Shown: piece after piece, positions 42,060-50,738 of the stretch
Layout: each line of letters starts with the position of its first letter
How positions within the stretch are numbered: the first letter of the stretch is position 1
Assembly (NCBI GenBank): GCA_020637055.1
Contig: JACJWR010000003.1
Coordinates: forward strand, 62,001 to 126,000
Length of the DNA stretch: 64,000 nucleotides
Direction of reading: 5' to 3'
Source of the DNA: Actinomycetota bacterium
GTDB taxonomy: Bacteria > Actinomycetota > Actinomycetes > S36-B12 > UBA10799
Notes under the pieces: model-generated
What the model saw: only the letters and a program-made list of their open reading frames with translations
Told to the model about the DNA's origin: nothing
The model's database searches: none
Made by a program: the position numbers and the translations under genes

Positions 42060-43286
42060 ATGGTTGCCGATCCCGACGCCGTCGATGCCGCCGTTCAACT
42101 GCCGTCCGTCACGCTGGGTACCCCGCTGACTCCCGGGGCCTTTCGGGTCCTGCTGTGCGGGGCCGGTGAGCTCGGCAAGGAGGTGGTCATCGAGTTGCAG
42201 CGGTTGGGCGTCGAGGTCATCGCAGCGGACCGCTACGCCGATGCCCCGGCGATGCAGGTGGCACACCGTAGCCACGTACTCGACATGCGCGACGCGGAGG
42301 GCCTGGCCGCGGTGATCGAAGCGGAACGGCCGCATCTTGTGGTGCCCGAGATCGAGGCGATCGCCACGGCACAGCTCGTCGCCGCCGAACAGGCAGGAGT
42401 TCGGGTGATTCCCACGGCGCGGGCGGTGCATCTCACCATGGACCGGGAAGGGATCCGTCGGTTGGCTGCTGAGGAACTCGGTGTGCCCACATCGAGGTAC
42501 GCCTTCGCCGGCGACGAGCAGGAATACCGGGCTGCGGCCGAGCTCATCGGTTTCCCGCTCGTGGTGAAGCCGGTGATGAGTTCCTCGGGGAAAGGTCAGA
42601 CCGTCGTCGAGGGGAGCGACGGGCTCTCGGCGGCGTGGGAGTACGCCCAAACCGGAGGCCGCGCGGGAGCCGGGCGGGTGATAGTCGAAAGCCTGGTGGA
42701 TTTCGACTACGAAATCACGTTGCTGACGGTGCGTCATGCCGGCGGGGTGTCGTTCTGTGCGCCGATCGGACACCGGCAGGCCGACGGCGACTACCGGGAG
42801 TCCTGGCAGCCGCAGCCGATGTCGCCGACCGCGCTGGAACGGGCGCAACGGATCGCAATGACGGTGACGGACAATCTGGGCGGTTACGGCGTCTTCGGCG
42901 TTGAACTCTTCGTGCAGGGCGATCAGGTGTGGTTCTCCGAGGTTTCCCCGCGGCCCCACGACACCGGCCTGGTGACGCTGATCTCGCAGAATCTCTCGGA
43001 ATTCGCGCTGCACGCCCGGGCGATCCTCGGTCTGCCGATACCGGTGATCCGCCAGCTGGGCCCTGCCGCCTCAGCCGTGATCCTGGCCGAGGGGGAATCT
43101 ACGGAGATCAGTTACCGGGGTCTGGCCGATGCCCTGAGCGAGCCCGATACCGACGTGCGACTGTTCGGCAAGCCCGAGCTGTCGGGGCGTCGCCGACTCG
43201 GCGTCGCGGTGGCACGGGCGGACTCGATCGAAGCCGCCCGGGTCAAGGCGCGTCGGGCCGCCGACGCCGTCCAGGTGGTTCTCTGA
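42060..43286 (+). CDS. purT: Formate-dependent phosphoribosylglycinamide formyltransferase (PurT)
   Basis: 408 aa. ATP-grasp enzyme: N-terminal VLLCGAGELGKEVVIELQRL, ATP loop VVKPVMSSSGKGQTVVE, and metal/formate region EVSPRPHDTGLVTLISQNL. PurT makes formyl-GAR from GAR, formate and ATP in purine synthesis. ATG 42060 is 6 bp after the LtrA gene, so it may be co-transcribed. It contains all conserved blocks and has the usual length (E. coli 392). Confidence 0.95.
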   Translation: MVADPDAVDAAVQLPSVTLGTPLTPGAFRVLLCGAGELGKEVVIELQRLGVEVIAADRYADAPAMQVAHRSHVLDMRDAEGLAAVIEAERPHLVVPEIEAIATAQLVAAEQAGVRVIPTARAVHLTMDREGIRRLAAEELGVPTSRYAFAGDEQEYRAAAELIGFPLVVKPVMSSSGKGQTVVEGSDGLSAAWEYAQTGGRAGAGRVIVESLVDFDYEITLLTVRHAGGVSFCAPIGHRQADGDYRESWQPQPMSPTALERAQRIAMTVTDNLGGYGVFGVELFVQGDQVWFSEVSPRPHDTGLVTLISQNLSEFALHARAILGLPIPVIRQLGPAASAVILAEGESTEISYRGLADALSEPDTDVRLFGKPELSGRRRLGVAVARADSIEAARVKARRAADAVQVVL

Positions 43287-43309
43287 ACCAGTCTGTGGCG
43301 CGCGGCGTC

Positions 43310-44272
43310 TCAGGTACCCCAGGCGGCAGTGACCGCCCAGAAGAAGCCGACGCTGGCCGCATAGAGCCCCACCACCACGATCGCGCCTATCGCCGTGCGT
43401 CGAGTCGACTCTTCCGCCGGCGGCACCAGCCACCAGCGCAGCAGTCTGGAGGCCCAGGGGATGAGCAGGAATCCGGTGAGTGCCACGCTGACCGCGTTGC
43501 CGATGAAGGTGGCCAGAGCGGTGCCCCAGGAGGCAAGCCACTGGTTGAGGGTGAAGATCTCCAGCATCACCACCGGGTACAGCACCAACAGCACGATGGC
43601 GCTCAGCTTCCAGGCCGGAGGTGGACGCATTCCGGATTCGGCGCCGGCGAACCAACTCTCGAATGCGCTTTGGGACGGCCGCACGTCGAATCGGTCCACG
43701 TGGCTCGCGCTCTCCTTCAGCAGCGCCTTGCGGTCCGGGCTGTGCATCCAGGCTCGCAGTTGCTCGTCGCCGGCGAAGGCGATGATCGAGACCCATTCGT
43801 CGGTCACGCCGGATATCGGCGCCTGGATGTGCTGGCCCAAGAAGCCAGGGAATTCCTGCTCGCGGGAGAGCATGGTGGCTTGCCACTGTCGGAACCATTC
43901 CTCTGATCCTGGCTTGACGCGGGTGGTGATGGTAGACGTCGCCACCTGGGCCTGCGTGATCGGGATCCGAACCACGCTGCGCCGCGCGGTCGTGGACATG
44001 CACGCAGTTTCCGCGCTGAGCAACTCCTCGAAGGCAGAGCTTTCCATCCAGTCCGTTGCATGCCCAACGGAGGTGAATCTGCGCACCACCGTCTGTTGGG
44101 TGCTGTCGCTGCCGACGTGCACGTCGTATCCGAGGTAGCCGGGCCGGCTCATCAGCGCAAGGCTGGCTTTCGCCTGGGCAGCGGCGAATTCCTCAACGCG
44201 TTCGGGGAGCAGTTCAGCTTGCAGCACGATGAGGGCGCCGTCGCCGGAAGACGAATTCAGGTAGGGATGCAT
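43310..44272 (-). CDS. Tandem ABM-domain protein with membrane helices
   Basis: 320 aa. Two antibiotic-biosynthesis-monooxygenase-type ferredoxin-like domains lie in tandem (residues about 10-90, IVLQAELLPERVEEFAAAQ; about 105-195, ITTRVKPGSEEWFRQWQATM with FPGFLGQHIQAP). After a linker come three or four transmembrane helices (LSAIVLLVLYPVVMLEIFTL and later). The two-domain-plus-membrane layout is a known hypothetical class; no reaction is assigned. ATG 44272 was chosen over longer, low-quality N-terminal extensions. Confidence 0.75.
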   Translation of the reverse strand: MHPYLNSSSGDGALIVLQAELLPERVEEFAAAQAKASLALMSRPGYLGYDVHVGSDSTQQTVVRRFTSVGHATDWMESSAFEELLSAETACMSTTARRSVVRIPITQAQVATSTITTRVKPGSEEWFRQWQATMLSREQEFPGFLGQHIQAPISGVTDEWVSIIAFAGDEQLRAWMHSPDRKALLKESASHVDRFDVRPSQSAFESWFAGAESGMRPPPAWKLSAIVLLVLYPVVMLEIFTLNQWLASWGTALATFIGNAVSVALTGFLLIPWASRLLRWWLVPPAEESTRRTAIGAIVVVGLYAASVGFFWAVTAAWGT

Positions 44273-44292
44273 CGCGGCGTCATTCGCGCAGG

Positions 44293-44859
44293 CTAGTAGG
44301 GGTGCTTGTCGGCCTTCTCCTGCCAGGCCCGATAGGCGGTGAGGCCGGCGTCCTCGCCGATCCGGTGGATCGGGATCCGCCGCTCGTCCAGCGGCTTTGC
44401 GAAGTCTTCGTACTGGAACGCATCGTCGAAGCCGATCTCGCGGGTTTGTTCCACACTGCACGCGTAATACAACGTGCTGATGCGCGCCCAGTAGATCGCT
44501 CCCATGCACATCGGGCATGGAAATCCGCTGGCATAGATCTCGTAGCCCGCCAGCATCTGGGCCCGTTCGGGCATGGGATCCGGGGAGCCGGGATCGCGTG
44601 GGATCAGTGTCAGTGTTGAGTCGTCCTGCTGCACTTCGGAGATGCTCGGGGCGTAGGGATTGAGTACTTGCACCGCTTTGCGGATGGCCTGCACCTCGGC
44701 GTGGGCGGTGATGTCGCCGGTGAGCAGGACTGTGTTGCTTGCCGAAGCAATCACCTCACCATCTTTGGCGATCACGGCTCCGAACGGGCCGCCCCAACCC
44801 AGTCGAGCGGATCGCTCTGCCAGGGACGCGCTGAGGGCCATCAGTTCCTCGGGTGTCAT
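44293..44859 (-). CDS. Nucleoside/guanine deaminase-like zinc enzyme
   Basis: 188 aa from ATG 44859. The CDA-fold zinc site is complete: HAE in DITAHAEVQAIRKA and PCPMC in SGFPCPMCMGAIYWAR. Length and the later CSVEQTREIGFDDAFQYEDF segment fit the guanine deaminase (GuaD) group better than TadA. It probably deaminates guanine or a related base or nucleoside in the cytosol. It lies 20 bp upstream of the ABM gene in the same direction. Confidence 0.85.
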   Translation of the reverse strand: MTPEELMALSASLAERSARLGWGGPFGAVIAKDGEVIASASNTVLLTGDITAHAEVQAIRKAVQVLNPYAPSISEVQQDDSTLTLIPRDPGSPDPMPERAQMLAGYEIYASGFPCPMCMGAIYWARISTLYYACSVEQTREIGFDDAFQYEDFAKPLDERRIPIHRIGEDAGLTAYRAWQEKADKHPY

Positions 44860-45006
44860 GAGTCCTCTCCTGTCGGCTTCGTCGTGTATAGCAGCCCCTC
44901 GCGATCTTGGGCAACCCACGCTGAGTCGCGGTGTGACCCCGTTTGGGGGCACCTCGGCGTGCGCTCGGCCAGGGTGCACGGCCCCCGGAGATAGCCTGAA
45001 AAGACC

Positions 45007-46314
45007 ATGTTCGAGGATCGGGAAGATGCTGGCCGACAGCTCGGCGAGGTGCTAGGCGGGCGCCGCGCCGAGCACCCCGTGTTGCTCGCGCTGCCCCGCG
45101 GCGGAGTGCCCGTGGCGATCGAGGTGGCGAAGGCGATGCAGTTGCCGCCGGGCGATCTCGATGTGTTGGTGGTGCGCAAGATCGGCGCTCCGTGGAATCC
45201 GGAGTTCGGCGTCGGCGCGGTGGGCGAGGACGATGTCGCCGTGATCGATACCCAACTGGTGAGCGAACTGGGTATTGACGCCGCCACGCTGGAGCGGATC
45301 CGGGCGAGGGAATCCGCCGAAGTGCGTCGGCGGGTTGTCCGATATCGAGCTGGGCGCTCGGCAGCCTCGGTCGCTGGTCGCGAAGTCATCGTCGTCGACG
45401 ACGGCATCGCCACCGGCTCGACGCTGCGAGCGGCCATCGCGCTGTTGCGCGAGCGCCATGCGCGCCGAATCATCGTGGCCGCGCCGGTTGCGTCCTCGTC
45501 CGCCGTGCGGGCGTTGCGGGCTGAGGCCGACGAGGTTGTGGTGCTCGAGATACCACCCGACTTCCGCGCCGTGGGCATGCACTACGGCCGGTTCGGACAG
45601 GTTCCGGACGCCGACGTCGTCGCAGCCCTTGACCGATTCCACTCCGACTCGGGCGCCGGAATCGACCACGAGGTGCGGGTTCGACTTGATGCCGAGACGG
45701 TGCTGCCCGGTCGCCTCTCGGTTCCGGCCCGGCCGCGGGGAGTCGTCGTGTTCGCGCACGGCAGCGGCAGCAGTCGCCACAGCAGTCGGAACCTCGCGGT
45801 CGCCGCGACCCTCAACGCCAGCGGGTGTGCGACGCTGCTCTTCGATCTGCTCACCGAGTCCGAGGCGGCGGACCGCACCAATGTGTTCGACATCGACCTG
45901 TTGGCAGACCGGCTCTTGGACGTCACGGAGTGGTTGCGGTCGCCGGATGCCCCACCGGGGGTCACGACGTTGCCGGTTGGCTACTTCGGCGCGAGCACCG
46001 GCGCCGCCGCCGCCTTGACCGCGGCGGCTCGCAGCCCGCGGGTGATATCCGCAGTGGTGTCCCGCGGCGGTCGGCCCGACCTGGCCGCAGGATGGTTGCC
46101 GCAAGTCGCCGCACCTACCCTGCTCATCGTTGGGAGCCTCGATCGAGCGGTGCTCGCCCTGAATCAGGCCGCGCAACGGCGTTTGACCTGCGAGAACCGG
46201 CTTGAGGTGGTGCCCGGCGCGAGCCATCTCTTCGCTGAACCGGGCACACTCGAGCAGGTCGGGGCGCTCGCTTCGGAGTGGTTCAGTCGGCACTTCCCGC
46301 CGCTGGCGGCCTGA
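45007..46314 (+). CDS. Phosphoribosyltransferase-alpha/beta hydrolase fusion
   Basis: 435 aa. Residues 1-210 are a type I phosphoribosyltransferase-like domain (LALPRGGVPVAIEVAKAM; PRPP-loop VIVVDDGIATGSTLRAAI). Residues 225-435 are a dienelactone-hydrolase-like alpha/beta hydrolase with nucleophile elbow GASTG and late His in GASHLFAEPG. Fusions of this kind occur in actinobacteria and proteobacteria; the substrates are unknown, and the PRT part may use a non-nucleotide acceptor. ATG 45007 is divergent from the deaminase gene. Confidence 0.88.
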   Translation: MFEDREDAGRQLGEVLGGRRAEHPVLLALPRGGVPVAIEVAKAMQLPPGDLDVLVVRKIGAPWNPEFGVGAVGEDDVAVIDTQLVSELGIDAATLERIRARESAEVRRRVVRYRAGRSAASVAGREVIVVDDGIATGSTLRAAIALLRERHARRIIVAAPVASSSAVRALRAEADEVVVLEIPPDFRAVGMHYGRFGQVPDADVVAALDRFHSDSGAGIDHEVRVRLDAETVLPGRLSVPARPRGVVVFAHGSGSSRHSSRNLAVAATLNASGCATLLFDLLTESEAADRTNVFDIDLLADRLLDVTEWLRSPDAPPGVTTLPVGYFGASTGAAAALTAAARSPRVISAVVSRGGRPDLAAGWLPQVAAPTLLIVGSLDRAVLALNQAAQRRLTCENRLEVVPGASHLFAEPGTLEQVGALASEWFSRHFPPLAA

Positions 46315-46325
46315 ACCGGCGGGGC

Positions 46326-48392
46326 TCAGGACGTCGCAGTGACGCTGACCTTCGTCGGTTCCTGCGTTCCGGAGGCGCAGAAGCCGAACACGCTGACCGT
46401 CTGACCGGGGTTGATGCGGGCACCCCAACCGGGTGGTGTGACCGTCACGCTGCTACCGCTTTGGGTCACCGTGCCGTTCCACGAACTGGTGAGCGCGGTT
46501 CCCTTCGGCAAGTCGAATTGCAGCCGCCAACCGGGCACCGCGGCGGTACCGGTGTTGGTCACGCGGGTGCTGCGGCAGAACCCGCTGTCCCAGGTCGAGT
46601 CGCGAACCAGCTCGACGGTCAACCCGGTAGTCGTCGGGGTGGGAGTGGGCGTGGGAGTGGGGGTCGGTGTCGGGGTCGGGGTGGGTGTCGGTGTGGGAGT
46701 GGGTGTCGGTGTGGGTGTGGGAGGGGGAGTCGGTGTCGGAGTCGGGCTGGCGCCGTAGTCGATGGCTTCCCGGTTCATCAGGGAATTCAGCAGCGCCATC
46801 TTCGCCGGATGCACGGTGCGCCAGTCGTCGGTGAGGATTCCACCCGTATCGCCCGAGTTTGGATTCCACGACCAGAAGGTCCAGGACGTGGCGTTGCGAC
46901 CCATGTAGTCCGCGAACTGACGGATCCAGCGACCTTCGACGGTGTCGAGCCCGACGTTCTTGGCGCCGAACTCACCCACCAGAATCGGCGCCGTGCCGGA
47001 GTCGGAGATGTAGCCGAAACCCTTGGTCCAGCGATCGGCCAGGATCGTGCTCATGTCGGGGGAGGAGAACCACGGTTGGGCGAATACTCCCGGGCCGTAT
47101 TCGTGCGGTGAGTACACCAGCCGCCCCGGGGTGGACAACCGCACCGGATTGTTTCGGACGCCTTCCAAGTTGCCGCCCCACCAGTGGCGATCGAGTTGTT
47201 GACCGCCGGCCACTTGGCCTTCGATACCTTCGACGAAGATCAACCAGTGCGGTGCCTTGCCCAACACCGCGTTGCCGGCCCGTTCGGCGGCCCGTCGCCA
47301 GTCGTTGGCCGCGCCGGTGCCCCAGGTGGCCGAGCCATGCGGCTCATTCTTGAGATCGGCCCCGATCACGTTGGGTCGATTCGCGTATCGGGTGGCGAGG
47401 CTCTGCCAGGTTGCCACCCAGTCGGCCTCGGTGAAACCGGCTTGGCCGTACCAGAGGTCGAACATGAATCCGTCGTCCGCTTGCGAGTGGTTGTCCAGGA
47501 TCACCATCAATCCCTGGTTGGCGGCCTCGTCGATGATGACGTCCATCACCTGCTGCGGCGTCTTGCCCGCCAGCGCTGCATTGCGCCCCCCGCCGTAGTC
47601 GATCCCGGTGGTCCCGCTGGAGCGCAGTGCCTCCAGCGAGAACGGTAGCCGGACAGTGTTGAAACCCAATGAGGCGATCTGCGCAAGCATGTCCTTGTAG
47701 TCGCGGGTCCACAATCCGTGCGGAGCGTGGTTGGCGGTTTCGAACCCGAACCAATTGACGCCCTGCAGGATTACCTGCTGCCCGTCGGCGTCGACGATCA
47801 TGTTGCCGGCGGTGCGCAGCGGGGTGGCCACCGCATCCCAGACGACCGGGGTTGTGGGCGTAGGCGTCGGAGTCGGAGTGAAGGTGGGCGTGGGGGTGGG
47901 CGTGGGCGTGGGCGTCGGGCTAGGTGTGGGCGTCGGCGTGGGGCTCGGACTCGGCTGGGTGCCGAGTGGCTTCCACACCACCGCCGGTGCCGTCGGCGGA
48001 GCGGCCGAGCCGGTCAGGCAGAACCCGGTGTCGCGGTAGGTCGCTCCGGCACCCGCCCGAGCCCATGAGGGCATGGTCAGCGTCACCTTGCCGCCAGCGA
48101 CCGACGGGGTGGCGTTCCACCAGCTGCGCAGGCTCGAGCCCGGTGGTAGCGAGAACGAGGTTGTTGTGAGTTGCGCTGTGCTCGTGGTGGCGTTGCGAAC
48201 CGCAATCGAACCGCACCAGCCGGTGCTCCACGCCGAATCCTGCACCACCACAGCCGATACGGATCCCGCCGCATGTGCGGTCCCAGCCAAGCCGACCAGG
48301 AGCGCGAGGGCGACAAGTGCCGTTCCCAGCCTGCGTGCAGTTCGGGCAATTGCATCGGTGCCGGATTCGGGCCGGTGGCGGGTCGCGAACAT
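46326..48392 (-). CDS. GH5 endoglucanase with N- and C-terminal cellulose-binding modules
   Basis: 688 aa from ATG 48392. Signal peptide ends at AHA (residue 41). An N-terminal CBM2-like module (VVVQDSAWSTGWCGSIAV) is followed by a (PT)n linker, then a GH5 catalytic domain with GVNWFGFETANHAPHGLW, acid/base Glu in LKNEPHG and nucleophile Glu in LVGEFGAKN. A second, longer (PT)n linker and a C-terminal CBM2-like module end the protein. It is a secreted cellulose-degrading enzyme. It is divergent from a TetR gene and convergent with the hydrolase fusion. Confidence 0.93.
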   Translation of the reverse strand: MFATRHRPESGTDAIARTARRLGTALVALALLVGLAGTAHAAGSVSAVVVQDSAWSTGWCGSIAVRNATTSTAQLTTTSFSLPPGSSLRSWWNATPSVAGGKVTLTMPSWARAGAGATYRDTGFCLTGSAAPPTAPAVVWKPLGTQPSPSPTPTPTPSPTPTPTPTPTPTFTPTPTPTPTTPVVWDAVATPLRTAGNMIVDADGQQVILQGVNWFGFETANHAPHGLWTRDYKDMLAQIASLGFNTVRLPFSLEALRSSGTTGIDYGGGRNAALAGKTPQQVMDVIIDEAANQGLMVILDNHSQADDGFMFDLWYGQAGFTEADWVATWQSLATRYANRPNVIGADLKNEPHGSATWGTGAANDWRRAAERAGNAVLGKAPHWLIFVEGIEGQVAGGQQLDRHWWGGNLEGVRNNPVRLSTPGRLVYSPHEYGPGVFAQPWFSSPDMSTILADRWTKGFGYISDSGTAPILVGEFGAKNVGLDTVEGRWIRQFADYMGRNATSWTFWSWNPNSGDTGGILTDDWRTVHPAKMALLNSLMNREAIDYGASPTPTPTPPPTPTPTPTPTPTPTPTPTPTPTPTPTPTPTTTGLTVELVRDSTWDSGFCRSTRVTNTGTAAVPGWRLQFDLPKGTALTSSWNGTVTQSGSSVTVTPPGWGARINPGQTVSVFGFCASGTQEPTKVSVTATS
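46630..46752. repeat. Minisatellite encoding the C-terminal Pro-Thr linker
   Basis: A run of GGTGT/GGAGT hexamer-like units encodes about 40 residues of alternating Pro and Thr on the minus strand. A second, shorter tract lies at 47855-47960. Such tracts can change length by slippage. Confidence 0.85.
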
Positions 48393-48523
48393 AGAGTCCT
48401 CCAAAGCCCGGTGTGTTCCGGGTCGCGTCAGCGACGTTAACACTTTCGGCAGAAATGTAAAGGCCGGCATCGGCACACCTGGGCCGTGGGGATGACGGTC
48501 TAGGGTGGCGGTCGGGAGGGCGG

Positions 48524-49147
48524 ATGGATCAGGGTGCCACCAGCGAATACCGGCGCGAACTCTACGACCGAGCGCTGGCAGCCGCTTTGACGCGGCTCAA
48601 TGCCGGAGGCTGGGGGGCCGTGCGGATGGCCGATATCGCCTCCGACGTCGGCGTGAGCCGGCCCACGCTCTACGCGGTATTCGGCAACAAGGCAGGCCTG
48701 GGTGAGGCGCTCGTCACCAGTGAGGCGGACCGATTCCTCGATGGGGTGATCCGGATCCTGCAGTCGGGTGACAGCCCGCCGGCGACGGCTGTGCACCGGG
48801 CCGCCGAGTACGCGATCACCTTGGCGGCGTCGAGCGCAGTCGTGGGCGCCCTGCTGGCGGCCGACACCGGCGGCGATTCTGACGCCAGTCTGCTGCAATC
48901 GCTCTCACCGAGCACCAGACTCGTCGGCCCGGAGATGTACGACGAGTTGCTGGGTTGGTTCGCCGAACGCTGTCCGGCGACCAATGCCACCACGTTGGCC
49001 TATGTCGTGGATGCCTTGTTGCGCCTGGTGATCAGTTACGTGGTCTCGCCCGGCCGCGAGTCACCGCGCGAGGCGGCGGCGGCCGTCAGCCGCATCGCCA
49101 TCATGCTGCTCCCGGAACTCGTCTCCGCGCCACAACGACGCGACTGA
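48524..49147 (+). CDS. TetR-family transcriptional regulator
   Basis: 207 aa. The N-terminal helix-turn-helix is canonical: MADIASDVGVSRPTLYAVFG. The rest is helical and ligand-binding. ATG 48524 follows GGGAGGG. It is divergent from the cellulase gene over 131 bp containing an AT-rich patch (48436-48461), so it may control that gene, though TetR control of cellulases is not typical. It is followed by the IS110 element. Confidence 0.9.
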   Translation: MDQGATSEYRRELYDRALAAALTRLNAGGWGAVRMADIASDVGVSRPTLYAVFGNKAGLGEALVTSEADRFLDGVIRILQSGDSPPATAVHRAAEYAITLAASSAVVGALLAADTGGDSDASLLQSLSPSTRLVGPEMYDELLGWFAERCPATNATTLAYVVDALLRLVISYVVSPGRESPREAAAAVSRIAIMLLPELVSAPQRRD

Positions 49148-49301
49148 GATCGAGCGTTCATGTTCGTCGCATTGCCAGGGTGATTCGGGCACCCTAGACG
49201 GTATGGGGGTAAGGGCTGAGGCCTCGCTGGCAAGTGGTCGTGGGTTGCCGGGCAGGCTTTGGCTTGTCCGGTAGAGCCACAGTTGGCAGGAGGCCCCAGC
49301 A

Positions 49302-50381
49302 ATGTCTGAGCGTACGAGTGTGGGTTTGGATGTGCATGCCCGGTCGGTGGTGGCGTGCGCCATCGATGGTGAGACTGGGCAGTTGATCCGGGCGAGGCTG
49401 TGCCCGGATTACGACGAGGTCCACCGCTGGCTGCTCGGTTTGAACGGCCCGCTGCGGGTGGTGTACGAGGCCGGCCCAACCGGGTTCGGGTTGTCCAGGT
49501 TCCTTGATTCGGTGGGGATCGAGTGTGTGGTGGCGGCGCCGTCGAAGCTGGTCAAAGCCTCGGGGGATCGGGTCAAGACCGATGCCCGCGATGCGCTGCA
49601 CCTGGCTCGGCTGCTTCGTCTGGGCGAGATCACCGCGGTCGCGGTGCCCTCGATCGAACAGGAGGCCGCCCGGGACCTGGTGCGGGCCCGGGAGGATGCC
49701 CGCGGTGATCTGATGCGCGACCGGCACCGGGTGTCCAAACTGCTGCTGCGCCAAGGCATCGTCTACTACGGCGGGGCGGCCTGGACCGGCAAACACCAGG
49801 TGTGGCTACGCACCCACCGGTTCGACGCTCCTGGCCTGCAGGTCGCCTACGACTCGGCGGTGGAGGCGATGCTGCTCACCACCGACCGCCGTGACCGCCT
49901 CGATGCCGCGATCGTGGCCATGGCCGCGGACTCCGAGTTCACCGCCGTGACCGACCGGGTGTGCTGCCTGCGCGGGATCTCCACGTTGACCGGTTTCGGG
50001 TTGGCCGTGGAGGTCGGCGATTGGCGCCGGTTCACCGGCTCCACGATCGGGGCGTACCTGGGGCTGGTGCCCACCGAGTCCTCCTCTGGGGGGTCCCGCT
50101 CACAAGGCTCGATCACCAAGACCGGCAACACCCACGCCCGCCGGCTGCTGGTCGAGGCCGCCTGGCACCACCAGCGCGACTACCGCACCCCCGGTGTGAC
50201 GATGCGTGCGCGTTGGGACAAGGCCCCGTCCGCGGCGAGATTGCGTGGCCACCAGGGCAACCAGCGCCTGCACGCCCGGTGGGAGGTGTTTCGGGCACGC
50301 AAGAAGCGACCCGTGGTGGCCAACGTCGCGATCGCCCGCGAACTGGCCGGCTGGTGCTGGTCGCTGGCCACCCTCGAATAG
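49302..50381 (+). CDS. IS110-family transposase (DEDD recombinase)
   Basis: 359 aa. RuvC-like N-terminal domain with acidic residues in VGLDVHARSVVACAIDG, VVYEAGPTGFGLSRFL and VKTDARDALHLARLL (DEDD type). C-terminal Tnp20 domain with the serine-recombinase-like motif SGGSRSQGSITKTGNTHAR. It appears intact. ATG 49302 follows GGAGG. IS110-family enzymes are guided by an RNA made from the element's noncoding end. Confidence 0.95.
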   Translation: MSERTSVGLDVHARSVVACAIDGETGQLIRARLCPDYDEVHRWLLGLNGPLRVVYEAGPTGFGLSRFLDSVGIECVVAAPSKLVKASGDRVKTDARDALHLARLLRLGEITAVAVPSIEQEAARDLVRAREDARGDLMRDRHRVSKLLLRQGIVYYGGAAWTGKHQVWLRTHRFDAPGLQVAYDSAVEAMLLTTDRRDRLDAAIVAMAADSEFTAVTDRVCCLRGISTLTGFGLAVEVGDWRRFTGSTIGAYLGLVPTESSSGGSRSQGSITKTGNTHARRLLVEAAWHHQRDYRTPGVTMRARWDKAPSAARLRGHQGNQRLHARWEVFRARKKRPVVANVAIARELAGWCWSLATLE

Positions 50382-50700
50382 CCACCCCACGCCACCGGGT
50401 ATTCACAGATGTCCGGCCGGTGCACCGGGATGGTCGCAGCGCGTGGAACGAACCCGCGAACGCACTATGGGCAGCCCCCGAAAGAAGGCCACGCCCGATC
50501 CCTAGACAGCGGAAACGTTCCAGCCGAACAGCCCGTCCTGCGGTAACCAACCCGCGCATATCAGTCTGACCGCGCGTCGCCAAAGACACGCTGGCCACCC
50601 CACCGCACCGGCCGGTCAACAGCACCACAGGTAGTCGCCGCCCACGCATAAACTGCAGGCGGCGGCTACCCATGTCCACTTGACAACCACCCCCTACATA
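50382..50700 (+). ncRNA. Structured 3' flank of IS110 element; candidate bridge RNA
   Basis: About 320 bp without a gene. It contains a strong hairpin at 50631-50669 (GTAGTCGCCGCC with GGCGGCGGCTAC, 12 pairs with one wobble) and further GC-rich inverted pieces (CACCGG with CCGGTG at 50393-50425). The octamer ATATCAGT occurs at 50557-50564 and again at 50697-50704. In the IS1111 subgroup the guide RNA is encoded in the long 3' end; the short 5' flank here (154 bp) points the same way. The assignment is inferred. Confidence 0.3.
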
Positions 50701-50738
50701 TCAGTGCGACGAACCTGTACAGATCGCGAGGACGGCCT

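Larger units (their letters stand above)
49195..50705 (+). mobile_element. IS110-family insertion sequence
   Basis: One transposase gene with noncoding flanks. Left end near TATGGGGGT (49202-49210); right end near ACCCCCTACATA (50689-50700), which reads TATGTAGGGGGT inward, so the two form a weak subterminal inverted repeat. As usual for IS110/IS1111 elements no target duplication is seen. Exact ends are uncertain by some tens of bases. Confidence 0.7.

Noticed and set aside
46630..47960. Tandem GGTGTn tracts that at first look like a satellite or CRISPR-like array
   Set aside because: They are in frame and encode Pro-Thr linkers of the cellulase; no spacers, no cas genes.
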